NCBI GenBank assembly: GCA_033032175.1
Contig: CM065321.1
Location: 16,390,501-16,454,500, forward strand
Direction of reading: 5' to 3'
Source of the DNA: Saturnia japonica
Lineage: Eukaryota; Arthropoda; Insecta; Lepidoptera; Saturniidae
Length of the DNA: 64,000 nucleotides
The position numbers and the translations under genes are program-made. Under the pieces are notes generated by a model that was not told the origin of the DNA, ran no database searches, and saw nothing but the letters and a program-made list of their open reading frames with translations. Of the stretch, positions 11,430 through 22,110 are shown piece after piece. The first letter of the stretch is position 1. Each line of letters starts with the position of its first letter.

Positions 11430-11620
11430 TATAAATTAAGAATTCGTTCATTCACGAGAAATAGATATAAATAAATTAAAACTTAAAAGTTTTTTTGTTT
11501 CTTTGAACGCGTTAATATCTGCAAGTACCGGCCAGATTGGATTTTTTTTTGCATTTGCTCTGCTCGAAGGAGAGTGGCTCGAACGAATTTAACACGGGTG
11601 AAACCGTGAGGCATAGTTAG
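11430..11620 (+). mobile_element. Helitron 3'-end fragment
   Basis: The 3' terminus shows a hairpin CACGG-gtgaaa-CCGTG (about 11593-11608), then aggcatag, then TTAG followed by T. This is the hairpin-spacer-CTRR order of a Helitron, with the first C of CTAG changed. Upstream sequence (tttctttgaacgcgttaata) resembles family D interiors. The 5' end was not located. Confidence 0.5.
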
Positions 11621-11727
11621 TAATTTATATAATTTACACCAATTATTTACTAATACACCAGATATCTAATATATTAACAAAGAGATAAAGTTAATGAGTG
11701 GTTTTTTTATTATGTCTCATATTTGGC

Positions 11728-11835
11728 TTCGATCTCACCTGATGTTAAGTGGCGAAGTGGCAGGAGATAGACATGGTAAGTCTAGTGAGACTGGCCTTCA
11801 AAATCCACCTGCAAGAATACACCTATAAACGTTTG
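11728..11835 (-). mobile_element. SINE family S fragment
   Basis: The plus strand reads gatctcacctgatgttaagt and then a diverged tctagtgagactggccttca, matching the tail half of family S (compare 58512-58600). The tRNA-derived head is missing. Confidence 0.5.
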
Positions 11836-12249
11836 GCTTATTATATACTATTTGTTTGTTTCTTCTTTCACCTATCCTAAAAAAAACAATGAAACCAAAA
11901 TCCATTCAGTTGGTTTTTAATACCGTTTATAATAAATTAGCCTTTAGAAATACGTCTACGTCTTCGTCGTTTTTACGAAGATCAAATCTAAAGCCCGTAA
12001 CAATTACCTGCTTCCTATGAAACCCTAGTGTTCTGATTATAAAAGCAGAATTCGGTGTTTGGGAAATTCAACACCCATTTTTTGAACATTTTTTTACTCT
12101 TCTAAATAGAAATCAGAATAAAAATATAATATATGAGGATCTCGCCACTTGAAAATTACATCAAAATATATTTTTAGATTCATAAAGAATTTCCAAAATT
12201 CTCTTATTAATGTGATAAAATTTATATCAAAAACCTAACGGCTATTAGA
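11836..12249. other. unassigned AT-rich sequence
   Basis: I see nothing I can identify. Confidence 0.4.
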
Positions 12250-12425
12250 AAGAAAATTGTGTGTACTTATGTAGACATGTAAGAAAACTACAAAGTTATA
12301 GTTATTTGGCGTAACAAAACAAAATAGCTACAAAAAAATTTATTCTGCTTGCCAGTAATAGAAAAATTAATCTTACTTCGCCATGACGCACTTTCGTCGT
12401 GTGATGCTCACGCCACGCATCTGTC
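12250..12425 (+). repeat. dispersed repeat family M, copy 1
   Basis: The run gtgtgtacttatgtagac, then atttggcgtaacaaaacaaa, then tttattctgcttgcc matches 33583-33665 in the same order. Its class is unknown. It is followed closely by a SINE head on the other strand. Confidence 0.45.
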
Positions 12426-12491
12426 TATTTTACTCCCTACTATAAGCGCTAAAAGAAGTGTTAATTCGTGTTAAATCGTATTACGTTTAAC

Positions 12492-12576
12492 ACTTGCAAC
12501 CAAATCCGTCCTGTGCGGGAATCGACCTAGTGACCGCTGACCTCTCAGCTTCTGCTAATGCACCACGAAGCCTGTC
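12492..12576 (-). mobile_element. tRNA-derived SINE head
   Basis: The minus strand reads gcttcgtggtgcattagcag and then, about 25 bases on, aggtcgattcccgcacagga. This gives an A-box-like TGGTGCATTAGC and a B-box GGTCGATTCCCGC (12515-12527) at polymerase III spacing. It resembles SINE heads common in moths. The body downstream is not recognisable. Confidence 0.5.
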
Positions 12577-12839
12577 AATAGGAATAATTACGAAGCAAAC
12601 ATTATTCTATCTCTAATCTAATTCCTTAGCATTTGCATATAAATTGATCTGCAAGTCTGTGGGTGTTCAGTAAATAAGAATTAGGGTTGCCAATTTTCAA
12701 AAGTCATGAGGGGGGGGGGGGGATTGCGGCGTTTTGAGATTTGTTATAGAGTCCTTCAGGTGAAACGAGACGTTTACGTAGACCGACTTGATAGCTAAGA
12801 CTGTCAATGGATTTTAGACCTCTCTGTGGTCGTTTAACT

Positions 12840-12960
12840 TGTGTGTATCTGTGTATCTGTATGTGACATCGTACCTCACAAACGGATTTACCGATTTTGA
12901 TCTATTTTTTTTGTTTTAAAGGTTACTGGATCGATAGTGTTCTTAGTAGCACTTTTCTAG
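12840..12960 (+). repeat. possible Helitron/LINE-like repeat fragment
   Basis: The phrase tgtatctgtatgtgacatcg, then ctcacaaacggatttaccga, then ttttgatctattttttttg has the XYZ-aaacggat-accgattttgat composition typical of lepidopteran Helitron or RTE-derived repeats. I see no second copy here. Confidence 0.3.
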
Positions 12961-13226
12961 TTGATAAATAAACGTACGCACGATTGAACAGGTCTAATTG
13001 AGACGAGATTTGGTATTCTGTTACTTTAGTGATATTATTAAAACCTTGAACTGATGCTGTAGTGTTATCTGGAATCTGTAGGATACCTAACTCCTCACCA
13101 ACTTACAGTAGATATAACGTATTTGGACTCATTTGAAAGCTCTCAAAGAATAGGTTATTTTTATCTGGGGTTTATTACATTTTTAATTTACCTTGTGGAT
13201 TGTACTGAGTTTACGATCCCGTCACT

Positions 13227-13415
13227 TTGTCTTGCTATTATAAAAAAGTGACAACCCTAATAATAAGTGCCGAGTCCTTAATTATTGTTTTCATATATTG
13301 TAGATTATTGTTATTTATTGCAATATTATTTTTAATCTTTGTTGATTTATTTGCTTTGATGTTATACACGTGGTTGTATATTTTGCTATTATTGATTAAC
13401 CATTATGCTGTTTAA
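13227..13415 (+). other. unassigned 62-codon hydrophobic frame
   Basis: The frame is dominated by Leu, Ile, Phe and Tyr as expected from T-rich DNA. It has no homology I recognise and I do not believe it is a gene. Confidence 0.15.
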
Positions 13416-13834
13416 GGAACTCTGAGTTTGTTCTATATTTTATGTGACCCAAGTATGAAACGATTGAAATGATATGATCAATAAATTACTACAACGAACA
13501 CGGCACATATGTACTCGTGCACACTATACCTTTAATACATAAAAAACTAAATAAATACATTTTCTATTCGGTTTATGATAGATAACATTTGTATTGGGAA
13601 TTTACATATTATTATAAAATATTTAAATTATTATAATATTTAAATTATTATGACATAATATTAATTTTAAATTAAAATTCAGTTTATTGAATTCGGATTT
13701 TGGGGAGGACATAGATAAAGGTCAAAAAAACATTACCACCCGTTCGGATAACGTCCCGGTCATCTAGAAGAGTCGCCGAAAAACTCGATCTTGTTTATCA
13801 ACATTATTATATTCCTTCTTTTTGAATATTTTCA

Positions 13835-14073
13835 TAGTATTTAAAATGCCACTAAAATTTGGCCGTCACGAGAAAATCTTTAAGAAAAATCTTAAAGTTA
13901 AAAAAAACCTTCGGGTGATTCCTAAACAAACGAAAAGAAAGTCACTGTGAACATATTTATTTTATTAATATGTGTGTGGTGGTCGAGATTTCAACCAACC
14001 GATTTTAATCTATCCATTTTTTAACATGAAACTTTGAAATGATTTTTATTTCCTACTTAAAACCAATGACATT
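13835..14073 (+). repeat. dispersed repeat family J, copy 2
   Basis: The core aaagtcactgtgaacatatt, then tatgtgtgtggtggtcgaga, then accaaccgattttaatctat matches the other family J copies. It is joined directly to the Harbinger-like piece at 14074. Confidence 0.55.
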
Positions 14074-14190
14074 TTATAAGTAGATACGGCATGGTGGGCA
14101 ATTGCTTTCAGTTCACTTTCAACTTGATACCGGCGTGAGCGAGAAGAATCTTTTATCCTTTTTTGACAACAGAATTTCCGCTTTACGCTG
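14074..14190 (+). mobile_element. PIF/Harbinger-like interior fragment
   Basis: The sequence ttttataagtagatacggca, then cagttcactttcaacttgat, then accggcgtgagcgagaagaa and ttttgacaacagaattt matches the 3' part of the Harbinger remnant at 36157-36290. Neither terminal inverted repeat is visible at this copy. Confidence 0.55.
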
Positions 14191-15029
14191 TTACTTACTA
14201 TCTCTTTTGTTTCAACATGCTGATAACAAAATATGTAACGTTTTCAAATTGCTTTTAGTGAGAGTATAACGTGTGTATTTATAAAATAAAAACTAAATTT
14301 TTGGCGAGTTATTTGTGAGGAGGAGGTGACTTGGCGCGCACGTAAATCGATCGTAATAAGATAATCGTAAATCTCAAATATAAAGATAGCACAATGTGAG
14401 GCAGCCCTACTTTCACGCTCATATTTGAAACTACAATATTTGACGAGATTCGAAACGCGCTAAAACTGAGCAACTACCGCTCACTTGCTCGGTCTATGGA
14501 GGGTTTGGCTCATAGTTATGCAAAAATTGTATCAAGTTTAAATATTAGGGCTTGTTGAAACAAACAAAACTACTTGATACAATAATTATGTTTTTTTTTT
14601 TCGGTGCAAAATTTTTCAGCACTCTCGCTTTATCCAGCTCCGCTCTGCGTTTAAATTATCTACCCCCCTTAAATCTGAATTCCAAAGCTGGCAACCCTAA
14701 TTACAAGCAACCTTTACAATTTCAGCTTCGATTATAGTACTGCGGCCTTCGAGGCACACGTTTCTGTCCCAGAATGAAATTAACCGCGCACATATGTTAG
14801 AATTTACACGCCTAAATGTCTAACGTTTGTGAAACTTTGAAGTAACAAGTAGTAACTAACAATATTATTGTCAGGTATTTATGAAAAACAAATAGTTATT
14901 AGAATCTAGTAAGTAGAAACCTCAACGTCAATTAAAGGTACATTCAGTGTATTCGATATATCAATTACTATCTTTCGATTATCTATTTACTAATTTATTA
15001 TGTTTATTTTTACTATTGATAGGCTTGCG
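14191..15029. other. unassigned sequence
   Basis: A 61-codon frame at 14552-14737 runs through a T tract and has no domain. The right-hand TGGCAACCCTAA motif lies here. Nothing else is recognised. Confidence 0.35.
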
Positions 15030-15059
15030 TTTGACTACTATCTCGCCTGATCGTAAGTG

Positions 15060-15725
15060 ATGATGTGGTCTACGATGGAGCACGCTTGCCTAGAAGGTAC
15101 CTATTCACTCGAGATTTGAATATACCCAGGTCGTAATTATCGGGAAATACTAAATCCGCCAAAGTATTCCATTCTTTAGCGGTGTGCATTATAAATGTGT
15201 TAGCAAAACGCTTTGTGCGCACTGGTGGAATATCTACCATGTATCGATGGCGCTTCGCCGTGTCTCTTGTCGTCCGATGGTGGAAAGGGGATGGGGGTAT
15301 TAAGTTATGCAATTCCAACGCACACTCGCCGAAATGTATCCGGTAAAAAATCGATAAACTGGCAACTTTACGCCGATGTTCAAGGCTCTGTAGCCTTGCC
15401 TCAACTAGCGAATCGTTGCCAATGAGTTTTTGGCACGCCTTTCTATTGCCTCCAATGCCTCAAGATGGTACTTGGCCGATCCGTTCCAAAGATGAAATCA
15501 GTACTCCATGCACGATCGGATTTGCGCTTGATATAGATCGAGCAGATGATCCGGCGTGAAGTATCATCTCACCTTTCCAAGGATACCTAGCTTTTTGGCA
15601 GCCAACTGAGCTTTATACTCAATGAAGGATCCAAAATTGAGGGTTGAAGACATCGTAACGCCTAGAAGTACCAGATGGTCGGATATCGTAATGGATATAT
15701 CTCTGAAAGTAGGTAATGTTATTAT
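15060..15725 (-). pseudogene. non-LTR retrotransposon RT C-terminal remnant
   Basis: On the minus strand, broken frames give SDHLVLLGV, then PIVHGVLISS (a decayed form of a SCMEYCSHLW-like motif), then IGNDSLVEARLQSLEHRRKV and LIPPSPFHHRTTRDTA. They end with AKEWNTLADLVFPDNYDLGI, FKSRVNRYLLG and a stop near 15070. This block follows the reverse-transcriptase palm in Jockey/CR1-group LINEs. Frameshifts and stops occur upstream of residue 1 of the 82-codon frame at 15070-15318. A SINE/LINE tail phrase, ctatctcgcctgatcgtaag, abuts it at 15040. Confidence 0.75.
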
Positions 15726-17364
15726 TACTATTATTTCTGCTAAAAAATTCTGTTAATAATATATCTCGCATTGTAATTTTACTAACAATTTTTTAACTAT
15801 CATAATTTCTACTTAAAATAATTTAATATCCTTTGACATAAATTGTAAGTAATTGTAATTACTCATTTTTCACCTTTCTTCCATTATAAAATTTTTGGTT
15901 TTTATTGCAATATCATGTAACGAACCGAGCTACTGATTGCGCGTAAGGATAACATGTTTTGAATAAAGGTATGGGGCAGACTGAAAACATGCGCTATGTG
16001 GTAATACCACACCACTTATCATCAGCTGACTGTGTCCCATTACCAAATTGTAACTTTTAGGCAATAAATCATTATTATTACCTATTATTATTTCAAAATA
16101 TAGAACTACGATTCTGTTTTGTTTAAGTTACTTTTCTGTAGTTAATAAAATAATACAAAAGGAAACAAAAAACCCGACTGCAACAAAAACACTTGATTAA
16201 TTTTTTTGTAATAAATATTTTTGCTTTTTGTTTTATTTCTACACCCTCGTACTTAAGTATTATATAGCCATCCTTAAATTCAATACTTCGCGTGTTCTGT
16301 TTTCGAAAATAATGACAATATTTCTATGCCTGTTTGAGAAAAAGTAATTAGGTACTCAGGCTCTTCTTTCTGGTATCAAATAAATGTAACATAAAAAAAG
16401 GTGTAGACAAATAATTTAGATATGTCATGCTATCAACATACTAAAGTCATAAAATTAAATAAGCCTAATTTATTTATAAAATTTGTTTTATTTGTTTGCT
16501 AATATCCGTTTTTCTGTGGACAAAAAAGTGTCCGGATTTTTAAAAACGCCGTCTGTACGCTCTCCGCACCCATTCCAAACTAGGACAAATCCGGGGAAAC
16601 CCAGACGGCTGACAGCCCTAGGTAAGCATAACAGCCCCTGGGAAGTTGGCAGGTCGTGAAAAAATATGCGCGTCTTCATTTTTGAGTCAATACAGACCGC
16701 ACTTAAACATTAGCGTGGGAACCCGTTCTTATGACCAGATAAAGGTACATGGATACTGGGATGGGATTTAAAAGTCGCAAGTTTGTTTGTTTTTTTTTTT
16801 TAATCCAAAACAACGGCGACCACTTAGAGATATCGGTAACCCTTCACCTTTTATCACTGTTCACTGAATTTTGAATTTTTAAATCAATTACAGTCTGAAT
16901 TATTGCTGAGCATGTCGGTGAAGGGAAATCACAAGATTTTACCCATCCAAAAAATGAAACACGCATATGATACAGAATTGTATATATGTACAATGTATTA
17001 GTGTATATATGCATATATAAGTATACAGACCGCTATACTACGCGTCGCTAGTCTGGTTCCAGCGCAATATGTCACAAGCATGTCGAGGTAATCGATGACG
17101 CGAACCCATAAGTTTTTCCCCTACCGAAAATTGCTCAATACGGCTAAAAAAAGTTTCCACTTAAAAAAATCAAAGAAAAAAAGAAATTAATGGGCCAGAT
17201 GAAAGGCTCCATATAATCATTATTATCAAAAAACAACCTAACAAAGACATTTTTAGAAATACAGAATTATCGATAAATTACTGCTGGTAAGTGGCAGTGA
17301 CACGGAAATACAACTCTAGTGTAGCGGTAGTGCAGAAACCGTCTCTTGTATCCGTAGGAAAACT
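15726..17364. other. unassigned sequence
   Basis: The stretch is mostly AT-rich. A G+C-richer stretch at 16515-16660 (a gtccggattt repeat with inverted aaatccggg, and ggctgacagccctagg) may be a decayed DNA transposon, but I could not define ends. Confidence 0.3.
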
Positions 17365-17562
17365 TTGGAGCCATATCTAGGCACATATATCACGAGTCGT
17401 GTAGTGTCTGTCGCCACGGAAGCCGGAGAGGTTATCGATCCGATACAACTAACATGTTCGTTACGAAATATCGATACTCTATATCGATACTGTGATCTCG
17501 ATGTATCAACACTGTTAATGCTCTACGCTATCTTTGAAGGAAGTTGTGTATTTGAGTTTTGA
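17365..17562 (+). other. unassigned 65-codon frame
   Basis: The frame has a more balanced composition than most here and contains repeated tatcgata strings. I see no domain. It lies just before the direct-repeat pair at 17571 and may belong to the same unknown element. Confidence 0.2.
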
Positions 17563-17570
17563 TTCAGGTG

Positions 17571-18055
17571 TTTTTGGCGGGATCTTGAAGTGAAATGTTG
17601 TAGTTTTTATTTCTAATACATTAACTTAGGTTTTTGACTCTATATTAAGTAATATTGGTGGTATTTTGCGTTATACAATTTTGTTGTTGTGCTTAAGTGA
17701 AGTGGATTATAAACATAAACTGAAAGCATGCAGTTTAAAATCTTACAAAAACTCCCTAAATCGTTCTAACAAGGGGGGCACTATCTTGATAAACGCCATT
17801 TTGAATAAAATACCTACTACTACGAAGGCTTGAAAACATTGTCGCTGGCAAGTGCTTTTTACGGCGCCAAAACAAAAAGAAGAAGAGTCTAGATTGAGAA
17901 TTTTTGGCGGAATCTTATGTTTCTTTTACATGATGTAGTTTGATTTATATGCACAAGTAAAATGAATTATAAATTATTAATAACTAGGAACATGCATTTT
18001 AAGTTGCCACAAAACACCCTGGACAGTTTTAACAAGGAAGCCGTCATTATGTTTA
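17571..18055 (+). repeat. diverged direct repeat, period about 330 bp
   Basis: A unit starting TTTTTGGCGGGATCTT at 17571 recurs at 17901 as TTTTTGGCGGAATCTT. Both then carry, in order, gtagttt, a cttaagtgaagtggattat-like block (acaagtaaaatgaattat in unit 2), gcatgcagttt / catgcatttt, and tctaacaagg / tttaacaagg. Unit 1 runs to about 17800. The repeat encodes nothing recognisable. Confidence 0.5.
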
Positions 18056-18280
18056 TTGTTTGTTGTTGATGTTTGAAGATTACAAAAAATATTATAGGAA
18101 AAATATTCTATAGTACTGACACAGACAGAATTGCAGATGAATAAAGTCACCTTTTAAATAGTATCTGCCATGAGCCATGAGGCCCATGATTATCTAGCAA
18201 GAAATTAGTATTGTTTCGCTAGGTGGTCCACCAACCCGGAATCCTGAACAGAGTGCGACGGTTTCCACGCCTGGTCAACT
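18056..18280. other. unassigned sequence
   Basis: I recognise nothing. It leads into the family G LINE at 18281. Confidence 0.3.
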
Positions 18281-19176
18281 GTATCTTCTTTACAAGGGAT
18301 AAGTTCGATTACGAATTAAGATACTGTTCACATTTCTGGAATCATCATCATCACCACCAGTCTGTACCAGCCTGTATCTGTTCATTGTTGGACATAGGCT
18401 TCCTCCAAGGATAGTTACTGGATGGGATCTTCGGTCCTTCACATCCAGTCGAATCCAACCACCCTACGCAGGTCGTCATTCCATCTTGCAAGAGGATGTC
18501 CCACACTTCATTTATCTAAACACGGTCTCCACTCCAGAACTTCTTTGCCTCATTGGTCATCAGTTCTTTGGCATATGTGACCAGCCCAATACCACTTCAG
18601 CGAGCTAATCTTTTAAACTATATCGATAACCCTAGTTCTCTGTACGATTACATCATTTCTGATCCTATTCTTCAAAGAAACTCCGAGCATAGCTCTTTCC
18701 ATAATTTTCCATCTCTTGGATGGATCCGCAATATACCTTCTCAATGCTCTAAACAGATTGCAGAGACGGGCTGTTCGCATTATTAATGACGCAGACGTTA
18801 CCAAATACATCGAGCCGCTTCACCCTCACTTAGCGTGTTCTATCCTCTGTATCATGGGGAATATTCAGAAGAACTGTTCAATCTAATTCCTTTTCTACAA
18901 AAGAACCACACGCATGAGGCTTATGAGTCACAGTTTTACGGTAACTTCCATCTCGGCACGAACTAAAAAGTTCTCAATGACTTATCTTTGTTGTACCGTG
19001 ATGCTGTGGAATCTTCTTCTGGCCAGTGTGTTCCCTCCTTCTTACGACATCGAGTCCTTTAATCGTAACGTGAAGAGATATTAACCCAGGACGGCATGAC
19101 AGCAGCAACCGCCGATGGATTTCGATTTCTCGGTGGTCGCCGTTGTGTTTGGATTGTACTATCAATTTGCCGAGAT
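18281..19176 (+). pseudogene. family G non-LTR retrotransposon 3' remnant, interrupted
   Basis: The left part (18281-18339, gtatcttctttacaaggg, then tactgttcacatttctgg) and right part (18710 on) together match 53695-54245. After the break it reads LNRLQRRAVRIINDADVTKYIEP-like with many stops, then acagttttacggtaacttcc, catctcggcacg and the 3' tail tcggtggtcgccgttgtgtt. In other LINEs this block lies C-terminal to the reverse transcriptase. The 370-bp interruption is an antisense RTE-type tail. Confidence 0.7.
18340..18709 (-). pseudogene. RTE-type LINE 3' end inserted antisense in family G LINE
   Basis: The minus strand encodes MERAMLGVSLKNRIRND, VQRTRVIDIV, then a decayed LKWYWAGHICQRTDDQ, then WRPCLDK, VGHPLARWNDDLRRV and a short tail ending in ATG-type trinucleotide repeats (atcatcatcatcacc on plus, 18341-18355). 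These motifs are the C-terminal end of RTE-clade reverse transcriptases. Flanks are catttctgg (18331-18339) and catctcttgg (18710-18719), which fit a decayed target duplication of 9 to 10 bp. Confidence 0.7.
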
Positions 19177-19444
19177 ACTCCTACTGCTGTAAAAGAAACT
19201 AATACGGATTCCAAATTATGAACCACCTTTAAAATTAATTGGGAAACATTGGTCTATATAACTTCTCGATAACACTTTACAAAATCATAAAATATGAATT
19301 AAAAAACCATTATGAAAATAATTACTACGCAATAAACACGTGCGAGCCGCGGCATCGCTGGTTTGTTGATAAAATTGTAAATTTAAAATGTTAAAAGAAA
19401 TGAAAGATAAGATAGATGAAGTTTACCTACAAAAATATATAATA

Positions 19445-20125
19445 CTAGCGGTGTGCCCGCGGCTCCGCACGCGATTGATACGAAGCAGTAGATACATCCC
19501 GTAATTTTATTTATACTCATATTGTTGACAATTCATAGGCCGTATCAATTGTGGAATGACATGCATTACCTGTGTACAGTTTTCATCAAAATGGGTTGAA
19601 AACTATTATTCTAATTTACAATTTCTAATACATTATTAACAATTCTTATAGCCTCTCAATTATGATATGACGTATGCTCCCCGTCAACAAAATTTGAACA
19701 GAATCGGTTGAGAATTGATGAAAATGAATTTTTTGAAATTATTATTTTTATTTCTAGAAGTAATATTGACAATTCTTATAGGCCATTACTTATTTTAATA
19801 CTTAAACTTCCCGTGTACAAAATTTCATCTAAATCGGCCAAGAATTAACGAAAATAGTTTTTTTTTAAATTATTTTTTAACGATTTCTGAAAATAATATT
19901 CAAATTTCTTATACCCTATCAATTGACCGACGACATAACCATCCAGTGTACACAATTTAATAAATATCGGTCTAGCCGTTTTTGAGTTAAACCCGGACAT
20001 ACAAAACAAGACAAAAAATATGTAATTGCATATTCGTGATAGGTATCGTTCATACAGTGTGCCTATCGGTAAAATTTGAAAACATATTAAAACTAAAAAT
20101 ACGACTACATATGTATTATATCTAA
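19445..20125 (-). mobile_element. non-autonomous Helitron, family B copy 2
   Basis: The 3' end on the minus strand is GCGGAGCCGC (a 4-bp-stem hairpin), then gggcacac, then CGCTAG followed by T. The interior carries the family B phrases gacaattcttataggc, ttcccgtgtacaaaatttca and ggttgagaattgatgaaaat, repeated at intervals of roughly 110-130 bp. The 5' end is diverged and placed approximately. Confidence 0.65.
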
Positions 20126-20400
20126 ATGGTTTATATTATGTAGTATCTCATTCCACTATATGAAACTCGCCAATAAAACGGGGCCCTATAAACCACTGCC
20201 CCCGTTTCGGAAAAGCTTCCGGGGCGGTCGACGCTCTAGTACAGTATGCCCTCTTAGCGGTATAGTGATAAATCCCTACGTTATGGAACCACAATACAAG
20301 AGTTCGCAAGTCCGTGTGAAGGAGCACGCCACACTGCATTCTGTTTCCCTTTACATTCGGCTGTAAAAACACACAAAATATTTATGTAAAGACATCCAAC
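20126..20400. other. G+C-rich block with overlapping short frames on both strands
   Basis: The interval around 20170-20340 is much richer in G+C than its flanks. It contains gtttcggaaaagcttccggg and a cggtcgacgctctag-type string. Frames of 68 (plus) and 74 (minus) codons overlap. I recognise no domain; an old transposon exon is possible. Confidence 0.25.
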
Positions 20401-20709
20401 TCCATACAACGAGCAATAACGGTGCACGCACGCATAAACACATACGTACAAGGGTTTCGGATCAAGTCGGTCGAATGCCAGTCGCGAGTGTAGGTTTTCT
20501 TGTATAAATAATAAATTAAACCGAAATAAATTTACGATTTTTAACTAACATTTTTAATGGTTTTCGTTACAAAATTATGTATTTTTATTAATTATAATTA
20601 AATGCGCTTAATTATTATTTATTCCCAAAAGGAAAGTTTCATGGAATATTGTTATACATGCCAGTCCTAGACCTAATGTCGAACATAGGCCGAAGCCGCG
20701 TCTCTGTTC

Positions 20710-20732
20710 TATATATATATATATATATATAT
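20710..20732. repeat. (TA)n microsatellite
   Basis: An uninterrupted TA dinucleotide repeat of about 11 units. Confidence 0.9.
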
Positions 20733-21207
20733 TGTGGCGTGATGTCATTCATCTAAAGCGAAATATGCACAATATTGATTAAAATACAAATCATAAGTAT
20801 TTTGAAAATAGTACGATTTTAACGCCATCTGTTTTGAAATTATTGTACCCACTAAATCTTCGCATAACAATTTAACTAAAGATTTACCGAAATCGGATGA
20901 CTGGTTTACAAACGCATGGGGCAAAATAAACAAAGAAACATTATATTTTCAAACCTTGACAACTCTTTCGCGCCTATATAATAATGAAAGAGAGTGAAAG
21001 GGTGAAATGACGTAATTCTTAAAAGAAAAATATACATAAATGCCTTTGATGTCTCTTATCTGAACGAAACATCTGTAGAATCCAAACTAGAATATTCGTT
21101 CGAAATGTCGCGAAGCAATAAATTACGTTGTCACCGTTAATAAATCTTACATTAACTATTTATAATTGAAAATTTCACAGTTTTTGAATGTATTTGCGGT
21201 TAATATT
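20733..21207. other. unassigned sequence
   Basis: I see no repeat or coding signal. A 62-codon minus-strand frame at 20745-20933 has no domain. Confidence 0.35.
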
Positions 21208-21350
21208 AGTCTGTCTGTTTGTATCTTCGGACTTTATGAAATTTTGTAGACGCCTACAATATGTCAATCTTCAACTGATAAACTATATGGAATGTTAATT
21301 ATACTTTTAGAAAAACGTTAAAAAATATTTAAAAAATATCATGACAACAA
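21208..21350 (+). mobile_element. Helitron B-like fragment
   Basis: The phrase tagtctgtctgtttgtatct, then tatgaaattttgtagacgcc, then tcaactgataaactat and acttttagaaa follows the order of the first subrepeat of family B (compare 22128-22260). Both ends are lost. Confidence 0.45.
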
Positions 21351-21789
21351 TAATTAAGTACTGGATAATAAAACATATGGTTCGTGTTTACAATATACCG
21401 TATAGGTATTTTAAGATTAGCAAAGTCTATGTCACAGCGGTCAAGTTAATTTGACCGTACTTAACAACGACATACTTCTATGGGGGAGATTGGGCACACA
21501 AAAAGATCTATGAACAGCAGACCATACCCGTGAAAATTTTTTAAGTAACAGTATTGGGTTCTACAATATCCTTTCTAAGCACTTTTTTGTAGAAAAACGA
21601 GATGTTTGTAAAAAATCAGTTACGGTAAATAGCAAACACCACCTGGCTTGAAGACATAACGTACCACAAATCCTAAATTAAGAAATGATTTATTTAGTGC
21701 AACCGTTGATGTTACTGTCAAATCGGTTTGACGAGTAGTGAAAAACGTCTCCTCGTTGCTGCCTAAAACACTTTATAGTTTATATACCA
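21351..21789. other. unassigned sequence
   Basis: I see nothing I can identify. Confidence 0.4.
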
Positions 21790-22110
21790 TCATTATATTA
21801 ATACGTGAAGCAATAACTTTGTATCCCTTTTTAAGCGTATTGCGTGCACGCAAGACTGTGAGATTTGGCATGGTTAAAGTTTATATGGAAAAGGAGTGCA
21901 GAAAGCTAAAATTTATCTATAATATCTGTTACTAATATATTAAATTAAATAAATTAATATTGCGAATCCTAACACGACCATTGCCATTGAACTTAGACCC
22001 ACCAAAATATTGACATTGTCACTAACGTAAAGTGACAGCAAGTTATACAGATAATATTCATTGTTTAGGTTCATGAATACTGCAAATATCAAACAGACAA
22101 TAGTCTATGA
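21790..22110 (+). mobile_element. Helitron family A copy 2, 3' end missing
   Basis: TC follows an A at 21790 and the body matches copy 1 for about 320 bp up to tagtctatga. There the final part with hairpin and CTAG is absent and a family B element begins at once (22111). It may be one chimeric Helitron with an A-type 5' end and a B-type 3' end. Confidence 0.7.

Larger units (their letters stand above)
12681..14700. other. interval bounded by inverted TTAGGGTTGCCA motifs
   Basis: TTAGGGTTGCCA begins at 12681, and its inverse ends at 14700 (TGGCAACCCTAA) with a close variant ending at 13260 (TGACAACCCTAA). The interval contains a run of 13 G (12710-12722), a family J copy and Harbinger-like sequence. 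The motifs may be terminal inverted repeats of a 580-bp or 2-kb element, or separate MITE ends. No target duplication is clear. Confidence 0.3.

Noticed and set aside
12681..12692. Telomeric or interstitial telomere repeat (TTAGGG)
   Set aside because: It is a single hexamer with no tandem array, and the canonical moth and butterfly repeat is TTAGG.
12710..12722. G-quadruplex from the 13-G run
   Set aside because: It is a single homopolymer without the spaced G-tracts usually required, and runs like this are error-prone in assemblies.
16515..16660. DNA transposon with gtccggattt inverted ends
   Set aside because: The inverted words are short and no outer limits or duplication could be defined.
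18223..18414. 63-codon frame with a His-rich run
   Set aside because: The His codons come from the (ATC)n tail of the antisense RTE insertion.
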